Below, in pieces: positions 17,548-27,782 of a stretch of DNA of 64,000 bases. The DNA lies in NCBI RefSeq assembly GCF_018279165.1, contig NZ_CP047289.1, positions 1,176,501-1,240,500 of the forward strand, read 5' to 3'. The translations under genes and the position numbers were made by a program. A model generated the notes under the pieces. That model was not told where the DNA came from. It saw only the letters and a list, made by a program, of their open reading frames with translations, and made no database searches. Positions within the stretch are counted from its first letter, which is position 1. Every line of letters begins with the position of its first letter. The stretch is from Falsirhodobacter algicola. Its GTDB lineage: Bacteria; Pseudomonadota; Alphaproteobacteria; Rhodobacterales; Rhodobacteraceae.

Positions 17548-17938
17548 TATCGTCCAATGCGCCCCGACAGGCGCCCCGTCCGGCTGGGCGGGCGTTCTGC
17601 GGGTGGCGGCTTGTAAGGGCCATGGCACGCGGAGGACAGGACATGACGCCTTCGCGCCACCTTGTACCTGTCATCACTCCTGCGCCCATCGCGGTTCTGT
17701 CCCGGGCGCGGCTGCGCCCTGTGCTATGCCCGCCTAAGCGGGGATTCCGGCGGCCTTGCGGCCTTGACGGCTGCCTGTACTGGCCTGACGGGCTTCCCCG
17801 GCGGTCCCTCACGGGCAGCGAAACTTGTGCTGCGCGGTCACAGACCTGCGCCCTGCGACCATAACGGCAGGTCTGTGGAAAACACAATGGCTGTTTTGCC
17901 GGCGTGCGGCGCGGATATCGGCATCCGCGCCGCGTGTT
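17548..17938 (-). other. 390-base region upstream of rne
   Basis: This is the longest gene-free stretch apart from ssrA. It separates the dctD-like stop from the rne start, both on the minus strand. It should hold the end of the dctD transcript and the promoter plus leader of rne. It contains a perfect 11-bp inverted repeat at 17839-17877 and other GC-rich potential hairpins. An out-of-frame ATG at about 17620 opens a short frame across the rne start. I see no convincing conserved ORF and no clear -35/-10 pair. RNase E genes in other bacteria have long autoregulatory leaders, so a similar role is possible. Confidence 0.5.
17839..17877 (-). repeat. Perfect 11-bp inverted repeat
   Basis: CACAGACCTGC at 17839-17849 and GCAGGTCTGTG at 17867-17877 are exact inverted copies with a 17-base spacer. 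There is no T-run on either side. It is about 60 bases after the dctD-like stop and about 290 before the rne start, so it may be a terminator, an operator or an rne leader stem. Confidence 0.8.
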
Positions 17939-19267
17939 TCAGACGTAGTCGGCCCGTTGCAGGCTGTACTTCGCCATCTTCTCGTTCAGCGTGCGGCGCG
18001 GCAGGCACAGCTCTTCCATGACGGCCACGATCGAACCTTTGTGCCGCCGCATGGTGTTGTCGATCAGCATCCGTTCGAACGCCTCGACATAATCCTTCAG
18101 CGGCTTGCCTTCGGTCGTCAGCGCCGGGCCGGAGGCTTCGTTATCGGCCATCAGCAGCGACGCGATGGAGCCGGAGCCGCGGCGGTTCTGCAGCACCGCG
18201 CGTTCGGCGATGTTGACCAACTGGCGCACATTGCCCGGCCACGGGGCCTGCAGCAATTGGGCCGCCTCCTGCGCCGTCACCTGCGGCGCCTCGCAGCCGT
18301 ATTCCTCGGCGAATTGTTCGGACATGCGGGTGAACATCGTCAGGATATCCTCGCCGCGCGTGCGCAGCGGCGGCAGAACGATCGTCATCGCGCCAAGGCG
18401 GTAGAACAGGTCCGACCGCAGCACATCCTCCAGCGTCTTGTCCGGGGCGTGCTGGTTGCAGATCGCGATGATCCGCGTTTCGGGCGGAACGCCCTGTTCG
18501 TTGATCAGCGTCAGCAGCCGCGACTGCAGCGGATGGCTCAGCGCCTCCACATCCTCGAGGCAGAGCGTGCCGCCCCGCGCCTCATCCACGAGGGGCAGCC
18601 CCCCCTCCTCCACCGGGCCGAACAGCTTGGCCTGAAGCTGATCCTCCGACCATGCCGCACAGGAGATGGAGACGAACTTCTTGCCCGCGCGCGGCCCCAC
18701 GGCGTGCAGCGCATGGGCGACCAGCGTCTTGCCCGTGCCCGTTTCGCCGTCGATCAGCACATGGCTGTCGGCTTGACCCAGATCGAGGATGTCCTCGCGC
18801 AGCCGCTCCATCACCGCCGAACTGCCGATCAGCTTTTGCATGATCACGCCCGCATCCGACAATTCGCGGCGCAGCGCGCGGTTGTTCAGCGTCAGCCGCC
18901 GCGCCTGCGTCGCCTTCTTGGCCAGTTCGGTCATGCGGTCGGGGTTGAACGGCTTCTCGAGGAAGTCGAACGCGCCGAGGCGCATCGCCTCCACAGCCAT
19001 GGGCACATCGCCATGGCCGGTGATCATGATGACCGGCAGACCCGAATCCAGCGACATGAACCGCTTCAAAAGCGCCATCCCGTCCATGCCCGGCATGCGG
19101 ATGTCGCTGACCACGATGCCCGGATAATCCGGCCCGATCGCCTTCAACGCCTCTTCGGCCGAGCCATAGGTCTCGGTGTCGAACCCCGACAGCGCGAGCC
19201 ACTGGCTGACCGACTGTCGCATGTCGGCCTCGTCGTCCACGATCGCGACCTTCATCTCCCGAGCCAT
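17939..19267 (-). CDS. DctD-like NtrC-family response regulator, degenerate AAA+
   Basis: The 442-residue regulator has a receiver domain (Asp55 phospho-acceptor in IVVSDIRMPG, Lys105), an AAA+ domain with Walker A GETGTGKT at 174-181 and an R-finger region RSDLFYRL near 284-291, and a C-terminal Fis-type HTH. It partners the adjacent DctB-like kinase and by family would control C4-dicarboxylate uptake. Odd points: the GAFTGA loop that contacts sigma-54 is missing, and the segment after LFG is short (PVEEGGLPLVDE). Walker B reads LCLEDV instead of LFLDEI. It may therefore act without sigma-54, as Rhodobacter capsulatus NtrC does, but this is inference. Confidence 0.85.
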   Translation of the reverse strand: MAREMKVAIVDDEADMRQSVSQWLALSGFDTETYGSAEEALKAIGPDYPGIVVSDIRMPGMDGMALLKRFMSLDSGLPVIMITGHGDVPMAVEAMRLGAFDFLEKPFNPDRMTELAKKATQARRLTLNNRALRRELSDAGVIMQKLIGSSAVMERLREDILDLGQADSHVLIDGETGTGKTLVAHALHAVGPRAGKKFVSISCAAWSEDQLQAKLFGPVEEGGLPLVDEARGGTLCLEDVEALSHPLQSRLLTLINEQGVPPETRIIAICNQHAPDKTLEDVLRSDLFYRLGAMTIVLPPLRTRGEDILTMFTRMSEQFAEEYGCEAPQVTAQEAAQLLQAPWPGNVRQLVNIAERAVLQNRRGSGSIASLLMADNEASGPALTTEGKPLKDYVEAFERMLIDNTMRRHKGSIVAVMEELCLPRRTLNEKMAKYSLQRADYV

Positions 19268-19274
19268 TCAATCC

Positions 19275-21038
19275 TCACTCAGCTGCTTCTGACTTGTCCT
19301 GAAGTAGGGGCAGCTGCACCTCGAAAACAGCCCCGCCCCCTTCACCATTGGTGGCGGTGAGCCGTCCACCGAGGTCCTTCACGATCCCTGACGAGATCGC
19401 GAGACCCAATCCGACGCCCTCGCCCGGCTTCTTCGTCGTGTAGAACGGCTCGAACAGGCTGGAGAGATCGGCGATGCCCGGCCCGTTGTCATGCACCCGC
19501 AGGCTGACCGTGCGGCCTTCCTCGAGGGTGATGTTGATCTGGGGGGCCGATACGCCCTTGGTCGCGTCCAGCGCGTTGCGCAGCAGGTTGATGATCACCT
19601 GCTCCAGCCGCAGCCGGTCGGCCATGACCATGACGGGGCGGCGCGGGATCTGGCGGTTGATGCGCACCACCCGCACCTTCAACTGCGGCTCCATCATCGA
19701 CAGCGCGCCGGACACGCAATGGCGCACATCCACCGGCTCGAACGCCTCGCCGCCCTTGCGGGCATAGGATTTGAGCTGCCGCGTGATCGCGCCCATGCGT
19801 TCGATCAGATCGTCGATCCGTTGGAACGAGGACATCGCCTCATCCGCGCGCTTGCGTTGCAGCAGAAGGCGCGCACCGGCGAGGTAGGTCTTCATCGCCG
19901 CCAGCGGCTGGTTCAATTCATGGCTGACGGCGGCCGACATCTCGCCCAGCGCGGCAAGCTTGGAGGACTGCGCCAGCGTCGCCTCGGCCGAGGCAAGGTC
20001 CTTCTGCGCCTTCTCCCGCTCGGCGATCTCGCGCTGGAGGCGCTGGTTCAGAAGCCGCAATTCCGCCGATTCGCGCTGGAACGACATACTCTGCGACCAT
20101 GCCCGGCGCGACAGCATGTAGAAGGTCGCCGCCAAGAGGATGGCAAAGCCCATGATCTCCAGCGCGAGGATGGCGTTCACCCGCTCGCGCACGCTGTCAT
20201 AGGCGGTGAAGGCGACGAGGCGCCAGCCGCGGAAGGGCACGCGCGCATCGGTGCGCAGCACCGCCTCGCCGCCCAGATAGGCGTCGGGCGGGTCCTGCGC
20301 CCAATCCGCCGTCAGCTGGAAGGCCCGGCGGATCGCCGAGGGCGCGTCCTGCACCGACAGCGCCTCGGCCATCTTCAGCCCGCGCCAGCGCGGCTCGGTC
20401 GACAGGACGACCACGCCTTCGCTGTCGGTCACCAGAACCGCATCCTGAAGGCCGGCCCAACTGCGTTCGTATTTCATCAGGTCCACGGCGACGGCTACGA
20501 CGCCCATCACCTGATTGTCCTGCACCACCGCGCGGGAATAGGTGAAGTCGAAGGCCCCTTCGGCGCGCTGCGTGGCCGAGAACACCGTCTCCCGCGTGCG
20601 CATCGCGTCGATGAAGAACGGCTCGGCGCGGTAATTGGTGCCCAGAAGGTTGCGGTTCGTGGCCCCGACCACCCGCCCCTCCCGGTCCAGAAGCGAGATG
20701 GATGCCGCGCTGATCTCGGTCTGGAAGGAGATCAGCCGCTGCGAGGTGGAGGCGTATTCGTCCGACGCCAGCGCCCCGATCAGCGCCGCATCGCGCGACA
20801 GCAGCAGCGGCACGACCGAAGTGCGCTGCAATTCGTTCAGCATGTTGCCCGAATAGAGCGCAAGGCGCACCTCGGCGCGGTTGCGCGTCGTTTCGGTGGC
20901 CCGCTCGGTCATCCAGCGGTTGGTGACGAGGACGGTGGTGATGGCGATGACGGTCAGGACGGCGAGGATGATCCTCAGCCGCCAAGAGATGCCCGTGCGC
21001 GTCCCTTCATCTTCGTCCTGCTGATCGCGTTTCACCAT
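19275..21038 (-). CDS. DctB-like sensor histidine kinase
   Basis: This 587-residue membrane kinase has TM1 at about 20-40, a large periplasmic double-PAS-like sensor domain (about 50-290), TM2 at about 300-325 and a coiled linker rich in Glu/Gln/Arg. The HisKA box is SHELNQPLAAMK and the ATPase boxes are NLLRNALDA, DNGPGI and GVGLGLAIS. This is the DctB layout, sensing C4-dicarboxylates or related ligands, so dicarboxylate control is expected but not proven. The stop lies 7 bases before the regulator start. The start at 21038 is the first one giving a short charged N-terminus before TM1. Confidence 0.87.
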   Translation of the reverse strand: MVKRDQQDEDEGTRTGISWRLRIILAVLTVIAITTVLVTNRWMTERATETTRNRAEVRLALYSGNMLNELQRTSVVPLLLSRDAALIGALASDEYASTSQRLISFQTEISAASISLLDREGRVVGATNRNLLGTNYRAEPFFIDAMRTRETVFSATQRAEGAFDFTYSRAVVQDNQVMGVVAVAVDLMKYERSWAGLQDAVLVTDSEGVVVLSTEPRWRGLKMAEALSVQDAPSAIRRAFQLTADWAQDPPDAYLGGEAVLRTDARVPFRGWRLVAFTAYDSVRERVNAILALEIMGFAILLAATFYMLSRRAWSQSMSFQRESAELRLLNQRLQREIAEREKAQKDLASAEATLAQSSKLAALGEMSAAVSHELNQPLAAMKTYLAGARLLLQRKRADEAMSSFQRIDDLIERMGAITRQLKSYARKGGEAFEPVDVRHCVSGALSMMEPQLKVRVVRINRQIPRRPVMVMADRLRLEQVIINLLRNALDATKGVSAPQINITLEEGRTVSLRVHDNGPGIADLSSLFEPFYTTKKPGEGVGLGLAISSGIVKDLGGRLTATNGEGGGAVFEVQLPLLQDKSEAAE

Positions 21039-21084
21039 GCGCGCAGGATATTCGCGGCCCACGGCGCCCTCAAGCGGGCTTCGA

Positions 21085-21753
21085 TCAGGCAAGCGCCATT
21101 CTGCCCAGCAGGGCATCGAACAGCGGGCGGCCATCGGCGCTGCCGAGGGCGGAGTCCATCGCACGCTCGGGATGCGGCATCATGCCCAGCACCCGGCGGT
21201 TGGCCGACAGGATGCCCGCGATGTCCAGAACCGCGCCGTTGGGATTGTCGAGATAGGTGAACGCGATCCGATCCTCGGCCGACAGCGCGGCGAGCGTTTC
21301 GGGATCGGCGGTGTAGTTGCCATCGTGATGCGCGATCGGCACCGTGATCGAGGCCCCGGCGGCATAACCGCGGGTGAAGGCGCTGTCGGTGGTCTCCACC
21401 TTCAGATGCACTTGCTTGCAGATGTATTTCAGCCCCGCATTGCGCATCAGCGCGCCCGGCAGCAGGCCCGTTTCGGTCAGAACCTGAAAACCGTTGCAGA
21501 TGCCGATGGCATAGCCGCCGCGTTCCACATGCCGCGCCAGCGCCGTGCTGATGGGCGAACGGGCCGCGATCGCGCCGCAGCGCAGATAGTCGCCGAACGA
21601 GAAACCGCCCGGCACACCCACCACATCCACACCGTCCGGCAGGTCCGTGTCCTTGTGCCAGACCGTCACGACCTCTGCCCCCGCATCGCGGAAGGCGACG
21701 GCCAGATCGCGGTCGCAGTTGGAACCCGGATAGGTGATGACGGCGGCTTTCAT
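21085..21753 (-). CDS. purQ: Phosphoribosylformylglycinamidine synthase subunit PurQ
   Basis: This 222-residue class I glutamine amidotransferase supplies ammonia to PurL in purine synthesis. It has the nucleophile Cys86 in GICNGFQ, the His/Glu pair in MMPHPERAMD, and the typical start MKAAVITYPGSNCDRDL. It is the small-subunit form that needs PurS and PurL, and neither gene is next to it. A strong AAGGAGGT-like site precedes the ATG at 21753. It is divergent from the helicase gene across 213 bases. Confidence 0.95.
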   Translation of the reverse strand: MKAAVITYPGSNCDRDLAVAFRDAGAEVVTVWHKDTDLPDGVDVVGVPGGFSFGDYLRCGAIAARSPISTALARHVERGGYAIGICNGFQVLTETGLLPGALMRNAGLKYICKQVHLKVETTDSAFTRGYAAGASITVPIAHHDGNYTADPETLAALSAEDRIAFTYLDNPNGAVLDIAGILSANRRVLGMMPHPERAMDSALGSADGRPLFDALLGRMALA

Positions 21754-21966
21754 GGCGGGACCTCCTTGGGGATGCGCCCCCTTAGCGCAGAACCGCCCTC
21801 AAGGCCAGAGGCTTGACTTCGGCGCCCGTTGCGGCCATCTGCACCACAACCGACCGCCGCTGCCGCGTGAGCAGCCGACAAAGGCCCGGTCATTCAGGTT
21901 CCCACGATCACGCAGGGGTCCCGCGGCAATCCTGCCGACACCACCGCAACATCGGGGTATCCCACC

Positions 21967-23280
<1,314 letters not shown>

Positions 23281-23351
23281 TCCGGCACCGCTGACCCGGC
23301 ACGGGGGGGAGCCACTTCCCCCCTGCGCCCCCCTGCGCTAAGGGATGGGGC

Positions 23352-23951
23352 ATGGCGAAGCTCTACTTCCACTACTCCACCATGAATGCGGGGAAATCGA
23401 CGCTCCTGCTGCAGGCGGCGCATAACTACCGCGAACGCGGGATGCAGGTCATGACGCTGACCGCCGCGCTGGACGACCGTGCGGGCCGGGGCGTGATCGC
23501 CAGCCGCATCGGCATCGCCGAAGGGGCCGAGAGTTTCACCACCGACTGCGATTTGTACGACCGTGTCGTGGCGCAGGCCCATGCGGCCCCGCCCGCCTGC
23601 ATCTTCCTCGACGAGGCCCAGTTCCTGACCGAGATGCAGGTCTGGCAACTGGCGCGCATCGCCGACGATCTGGGCATTCCCGTCATGTGCTATGGGCTGC
23701 GTGTCGATTTCCGGGGGCGGCTGTTTCCGGGATCTGCGGCCCTTCTGGCGCTGGCCGACGATCTGCGCGAAATCCGCACCATCTGCCATTGCGGGCGCAA
23801 GGCGACGATGGTCGTGCGGCTGGGGCCGGACGGGGCCGCGCTGCGCGAAGGGGCGCAGGTGCAGATCGGCGGCAACGAATCCTACGTCTCCTTGTGTCGG
23901 CGGCACTGGCGCGACGCCGTCGGAGATCCATCTGTTGACGCCAGCCACTGA
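23352..23951 (+). CDS. tdk: Thymidine kinase
   Basis: This 199-residue type II thymidine kinase phosphorylates thymidine in the salvage pathway. It has Walker A MNAGKST at 11-17, Walker B-like IFLDEAQF, the lasso and zinc region with CHCGRKA and a C-terminal CRRH, and substrate-loop features (GLRVDFRGRLFPGS). The start MAKLYFHYSTMNAGKS is the family start. The next gene begins 12 bases after its stop, suggesting cotranscription. Confidence 0.96.
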   Translation: MAKLYFHYSTMNAGKSTLLLQAAHNYRERGMQVMTLTAALDDRAGRGVIASRIGIAEGAESFTTDCDLYDRVVAQAHAAPPACIFLDEAQFLTEMQVWQLARIADDLGIPVMCYGLRVDFRGRLFPGSAALLALADDLREIRTICHCGRKATMVVRLGPDGAALREGAQVQIGGNESYVSLCRRHWRDAVGDPSVDASH

Positions 23952-23963
23952 CCGGACGCGACG

Positions 23964-24986
23964 ATGAAGCGACATGAGACGGCCCTGAAGAAATACGCGC
24001 GGCTCGAATGTCCGGGACTGTGGCAGCCGGGACCGGACCTGCCACGGCGCGAGGTGATCGTGTCGTTCCGCGCCGCCTCGCTGATCTTGTCCGATCCGGG
24101 CAGTGGGCAGGCGCTGGCGCATTGGTCCTTGCCCGCCGTGACGCGGCTGAACGGGCGCACGCGCCCGGCGCTCTTTTCCCCCGATGCCGCCGCCGAAGAG
24201 ACGCTGGAGGTTGAGGACGATTACATGATCGCCGCGCTCGACACCGTGCGCGGCGCGTTGGAGGCCGCCCGCCCCCATCCCGGACGGCTGCGCAACTGGG
24301 TGCTGGCCGGCACGTTCGCCCTCGTGGTGGCGGGGGCGCTGACGCTGCCGGGGGCGCTGGTGTCGCACACGCTGGATGTGGTGCCCGACGCAACCCGCGT
24401 GCGCCTCGGTGAAATGGCACTGAGCGAGATGGTGCACCTGACCGGCACGCCCTGCGCCACCACGCTGGGCACGGCGGCGACGGAAAGCCTGTCGACGCGC
24501 ATCTTCAACGCCGCCTCGATCCGGGTGCTGATCGTGCGCGACGGGCTGGATCATCCGGTGCATCTGCCCAACAGCCAGATCCTGATCCCGGCCCGCTATG
24601 TCGAAGATTTCGACAGCCCCGCGCCATTGGCCGGTGCCGCGCTGGTGGAACGTCTGCAAGCCGAGGCGGAGGACCCGCTGCGCCCCGTGCTGGAACATGC
24701 GGGGATACTGGCGACGCTGCGCCTGCTGACGACGGGCGATCTGCCGCCTCGTGCGCTGGACGGCTATGCCGAGGCGCTGGCCGCCGAGGACCCGCCGTCC
24801 CTGCCCGATGGGGTGCTGACGGCGGCCTTCACCGCCGCCGAACTGCCGCTGACGCCTTGGGCCCGCGCCGCCGCCCCCGCCCATGCCGAGGCGCTGATCG
24901 CTGCCGATCCGTGGCCCGAAGGCCCGCCGCGCGACATTCTGCCCGACAACGAATGGATCAGCCTCTCGGCCATCTGCCGGGGCTGA
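23964..24986 (+). CDS. Unknown single-pass membrane protein
   Basis: I do not recognise this family. The 340 residues start with an approximately 105-residue cytoplasmic part that looks like a PH-like or YcxB-type beta domain (VIVSFRAASLILSDPGSGQALAHWSLPAVTRLNG). One membrane helix follows at about 109-130 (WVLAGTFALVVAGALTLPGA), then a periplasmic domain with TPCATTLGTAATESL and a hydrophobic IRVLIVRDG...LPNSQILIPARYVEDF segment, and an Ala/Leu-rich helical end. The ILIP-R-V region recalls metalloprotease relatives but I see no HExxH. It sits 12 bases after tdk. Confidence 0.7.
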   Translation: MKRHETALKKYARLECPGLWQPGPDLPRREVIVSFRAASLILSDPGSGQALAHWSLPAVTRLNGRTRPALFSPDAAAEETLEVEDDYMIAALDTVRGALEAARPHPGRLRNWVLAGTFALVVAGALTLPGALVSHTLDVVPDATRVRLGEMALSEMVHLTGTPCATTLGTAATESLSTRIFNAASIRVLIVRDGLDHPVHLPNSQILIPARYVEDFDSPAPLAGAALVERLQAEAEDPLRPVLEHAGILATLRLLTTGDLPPRALDGYAEALAAEDPPSLPDGVLTAAFTAAELPLTPWARAAAPAHAEALIAADPWPEGPPRDILPDNEWISLSAICRG

Positions 24987-24997
24987 TCCGCCGCGCG

Positions 24998-25630
24998 TTA
25001 CTTCGTGCCGAACATCCGATCCCCGGCATCGCCGAGGCCCGGCACGATATAGCCGTGATCGTCCAGCCGCTCATCCAGCGCCGCCGTGATGATCGGCACG
25101 TCCGGATGCGCGGCCTTCATCACCGCCACCCCTTCGGGCGAGGCCAGCAGGCACAGGAAGCGCAGGTTCTTCGCGCCCTTCGCCTTCAAGAGATCGATCG
25201 CCGCGACCGAGGAGTTGCCCGTCGCCAGCATCGGATCGACCGCGATGGTCAGCCGATCCTCCAGCGCCTCGGGGACTTTGGCGTAATACTGCACGGGTTG
25301 CAGCGTTTCGGGATCGCGGTAGAGGCCGATGAACCCCACGCGCGCCGCCGGGACCAGTTCCAGCAGACCATCGAGCAGGCCGTTGCCCGCCCGCAGGATC
25401 GACACCAGCGCCAGCTTCTTGCCGTCGAGGATTGGGGCGTCCATCTCCGTCACCGGCGTTTCGATCCGCACCGTGGTCATGTCCAGCCCGCGGGTGATCT
25501 CGTATCCCAGCAACAGGCTCACCTCGCGCAGAAGGCGGCGGAAGCTGCCGGTGGAGGTGTCCTTGCGGCGCATCAGGGTCAGCTTGTGCTGCACCAGCGG
25601 GTGCGTCACGACGGTCAGGTGGTCCAGCAT
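24998..25630 (-). CDS. upp: Uracil phosphoribosyltransferase
   Basis: This 210-residue enzyme converts uracil and PRPP to UMP in pyrimidine salvage. It has the start [17 protein letters not shown], the [13 protein letters not shown] loop, the PRPP-binding [10 protein letters not shown], and the C-terminal [11 protein letters not shown] that is nearly invariant in the family. The ATG at 25630 has GGGAG upstream and gives the expected length. It converges on the membrane-protein gene at the 3' side. Confidence 0.97.
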   Translation of the reverse strand: MLDHLTVVTHPLVQHKLTLMRRKDTSTGSFRRLLREVSLLLGYEITRGLDMTTVRIETPVTEMDAPILDGKKLALVSILRAGNGLLDGLLELVPAARVGFIGLYRDPETLQPVQYYAKVPEALEDRLTIAVDPMLATGNSSVAAIDLLKAKGAKNLRFLCLLASPEGVAVMKAAHPDVPIITAALDERLDDHGYIVPGLGDAGDRMFGTK

Positions 25631-25701
25631 GTCTTGTCTCCCAGTCAACGGCGCAGGGCTATCATCGCGGGCGGCCGTGGCAAAGGGCAATAGGCCGCCG
25701 G

Positions 25702-26073
25702 TCAGCCGATCTTCCCCGCCTTTGCGGCGTCGCGCAATTCGCGCAGGTCGTGGATGGCGCTGTCAAGGGCGCTGCGCTGCCGGGTCAACTCTTCCAGCTT
25801 GCGTTCGGCGATGGCCACGATGCGGTCGTTATGGGCCACGTCGTCCCCCTCGCTCTGCGAGAGGATGAGCCACTGGCGGATCTCCTCCAGCGTGAATCCG
25901 AAACGTTTGCCGCGCAGGATGACCTGCATCCGCGCCACCTCGCGCGGACCATAGAAACGAGTCCGCCCTTCCCGATGGGGTTGGAGCAGTTCGATATATT
26001 CATAGTAGCGCAGCGTCCGGGGCGTCACATCGAACCGGGCGCACATCTCCTTGAAGCTCAGCAATGGGTCCAT
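25702..26073 (-). CDS. MerR-family transcriptional regulator
   Basis: This 123-residue regulator has a MerR winged HTH at about 5-70 ([34 protein letters not shown] region), a GFTLEEI stretch and a C-terminal coiled coil at about 80-115 for dimer formation. It has no metal-binding cysteines, so it is not a metal sensor of the classical kind. It resembles LiuR-type regulators of acyl-CoA catabolism. AGGAGGAG precedes the start. It is divergent from two thioesterase genes, which are its most likely targets. Confidence 0.87.
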   Translation of the reverse strand: MDPLLSFKEMCARFDVTPRTLRYYEYIELLQPHREGRTRFYGPREVARMQVILRGKRFGFTLEEIRQWLILSQSEGDDVAHNDRIVAIAERKLEELTRQRSALDSAIHDLRELRDAAKAGKIG

Positions 26074-26092
26074 GCCTCTCCTCCTGCGGGTC

Positions 26093-26120
26093 GAGATAGC
26101 GCGTCCGCCGGGCCGAGCAA
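26093..26120 (-). promoter_or_regulatory. Possible merR-type gene promoter
   Basis: On the minus strand TTGCTC (26120-26115), a 16-base spacer and TATCTC (26098-26093) lie 20 bases upstream of the regulator start. Hexamers are moderate matches and could also serve autoregulation. Confidence 0.42.
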
Positions 26121-26161
26121 TCCGACTTGCGCCGCCCCGCCGATCGTCGCAGAACTGCGGC

Positions 26162-26584
26162 ATGGACGATCTGGAACGCGCCCGGCACTTCATCGCCGTC
26201 ATCCCCCATTGCGCCGCCCTCGGCATCACCGTCGAGGATGTGGGCATCGGCCGCGCCGTGCTGGCGCTGCCCTACGATCCGCGATTGGTGGGCGATCCGG
26301 CCACCGGGGTGATCGCGGGCGGGGCGGTGTCGGTGCTGATGGATTCGGCCTGCGGCGCGGCCGTCATGGCCCATCCCGAGGCGCGCGGCCTGACCGCTAC
26401 GATCGACCTGCGCATCGATTACATGCGCGCGGCCACGCCGGGGCAGCGCATCGTCACCCATGCCGAATGCCATCACGTCACGCAGCATGTCGCCTTCGTG
26501 CGCGCCACCGCCCATGACGACGATGCCGCCCGCCCCGTGGCCACCGCCGCCGGCACCTTCACCATCATCCGCGAGGGCGCATGA
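26162..26584 (+). CDS. PaaI-family hotdog thioesterase 1
   Basis: This 140-residue hotdog-fold acyl-CoA thioesterase candidate has family elements GVIAGGAVSVLMDSACGAAVM (the GGxxxxxxD-type active-site helix) and ATIDLRIDYMRAATPGQRIV. Such enzymes hydrolyse aryl- or acyl-CoA, often as proofreaders. It overlaps the next thioesterase by ATGA. The start at 26162 has no clear SD. An earlier in-frame ATG at 26051 lies in the regulator gene and is less likely. Confidence 0.85.
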   Translation: MDDLERARHFIAVIPHCAALGITVEDVGIGRAVLALPYDPRLVGDPATGVIAGGAVSVLMDSACGAAVMAHPEARGLTATIDLRIDYMRAATPGQRIVTHAECHHVTQHVAFVRATAHDDDAARPVATAAGTFTIIREGA

Positions 26585-27048
26585 TCGAACCCGTGCAGAT
26601 CGTGAAGGAACGCCGCGACCGCGCCTTGAACGCGCTGCTAGCCGAGGTGCCCTACGTCACCTTCCTCGGCATGCGCTTCGATCGGCGCGGGGATGAACTG
26701 ACGGCCATCCTGCCCTTCCGCGAAACGCTGATCGGCGTGCCCGCCCCGCCCGCGATCCATGGCGGCGTCACCGCCGCCTTCTTCGAGATGGCGGCCCTGA
26801 TCGAACTTGCATGGACCTCCACCTGGACCCGGATGGAGGCGGGCGAGGCCCTGCCCGCCCTTCCCCGGACCATCAACATGACGGTGGATTACCTGCGCCC
26901 CGGCCTGCCGCGCGACGCCTATGCCCGCGCGCGGGTGGTGCGCTTCGGGCGCCGCTATGCCAGCGTGCATGTCGAAGGCTGGCAGGACAATCGCGAGCGG
27001 CTGTTCGCGCAGGCCACCGGCCATTTCCTGATGCCCGACGGCGCGTGA
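26581..27048 (+). CDS. PaaI-family hotdog thioesterase 2
   Basis: This second hotdog-fold protein, 155 residues, has the catalytic-helix region [19 protein letters not shown] with the HGG motif and the strand [29 protein letters not shown]. It is a divergent paralogue of the gene it overlaps by 4 bases, so the two may form a heteromer or work on related acyl-CoA substrates. The true substrate is unknown. It lies just upstream of rplY, which appears to have its own promoter region. Confidence 0.85.
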   Translation: MIEPVQIVKERRDRALNALLAEVPYVTFLGMRFDRRGDELTAILPFRETLIGVPAPPAIHGGVTAAFFEMAALIELAWTSTWTRMEAGEALPALPRTINMTVDYLRPGLPRDAYARARVVRFGRRYASVHVEGWQDNRERLFAQATGHFLMPDGA

Positions 27049-27145
27049 CCCCTTCCCTTTTGGCCCATTTCCCACTATAGGCGCAGGCTTCGACCCCGTG
27101 CACCCTTGGAGGACGGGGCGAGGAACCTATTTTTGGAGAATACCA

Positions 27146-27763
27146 ATGGCAAACGAGATCCCGGATCTTCAGGCCACGGTGCGCGCGGGGACAGGCAAGG
27201 GGGCCGCCCGGCAAGCTCGTCGTGACGGCCTTGTGCCCGGCATCGTGTATGGCGACGGCAAAGAGCCGCAAGCCATCAACATGAACTTCAACTACCTGTT
27301 GAAACTGCTGAAACAGGGCCGCTTCCTGTCCACGCTGTTCAACCTGAAGGTCGAAGGCCAAGACGACGTGCGCGTGATCTGCCGCGCCGTTCAGCGCGAC
27401 GTGGTCAAAGACCTGCCGACGCATGTGGACTTCATGCGCCTGCGTCGCAACAGCCGCATCAACCTGTTCATCCACGTCGATTTCGTGAACGCCGACCAAG
27501 CCCCGGGCATCAAGCGCGGCGGCACGCTGGTCATCGTTCGCAACGAAGTCGAACTGGAAGTCACCGCGTCGGACATCCCGGACCACATCACCGTGGATCT
27601 GGCCGGCAAGCAGATCGGCGATGTGATCCACATCAACGACATCGTGCTGCCGAACGGCGCGAAACCGACGATCGACCGCAACTTCGTGATCGCCAACATC
27701 TCCGCGCCGTCGGGGCTGGTGTCCGAAGAGAACGCGGCCGAGGACGAAGCTTCGGCCGAGTGA
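27146..27763 (+). CDS. rplY: 50S ribosomal protein L25/general stress protein Ctc
   Basis: This 205-residue 5S-rRNA-binding ribosomal protein is of the long CTC form. The N-terminal L25 domain (about 1-95; [20 protein letters not shown]) is followed by the beta domain with [16 protein letters not shown], and an acidic Ala/Glu C-terminus. TTGGAG at 27133-27138 supports the ATG at 27146. A possible promoter ends in TATAGG at 27076-27081, and a small CCCCGT/ACGGGG hairpin at 27094-27118 lies in the leader. A strong terminator follows, and pth lies downstream, a common neighbour order. Confidence 0.95.
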   Translation: MANEIPDLQATVRAGTGKGAARQARRDGLVPGIVYGDGKEPQAINMNFNYLLKLLKQGRFLSTLFNLKVEGQDDVRVICRAVQRDVVKDLPTHVDFMRLRRNSRINLFIHVDFVNADQAPGIKRGGTLVIVRNEVELEVTASDIPDHITVDLAGKQIGDVIHINDIVLPNGAKPTIDRNFVIANISAPSGLVSEENAAEDEASAE

Positions 27764-27782
27764 TCGGCCCGCAAGGCTGACG

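Noticed and set aside
17620-17887. Upstream ORF overlapping the rne start
   Set aside because: It is an Arg-rich product from the same GC-rich leader, without a ribosome site. It could be a regulatory uORF, but no evidence supports it.
21754-21966. Purine riboswitch controlling purQ
   Set aside because: No three-way junction with conserved loop sequences is seen, and some GC hairpins are expected by chance.
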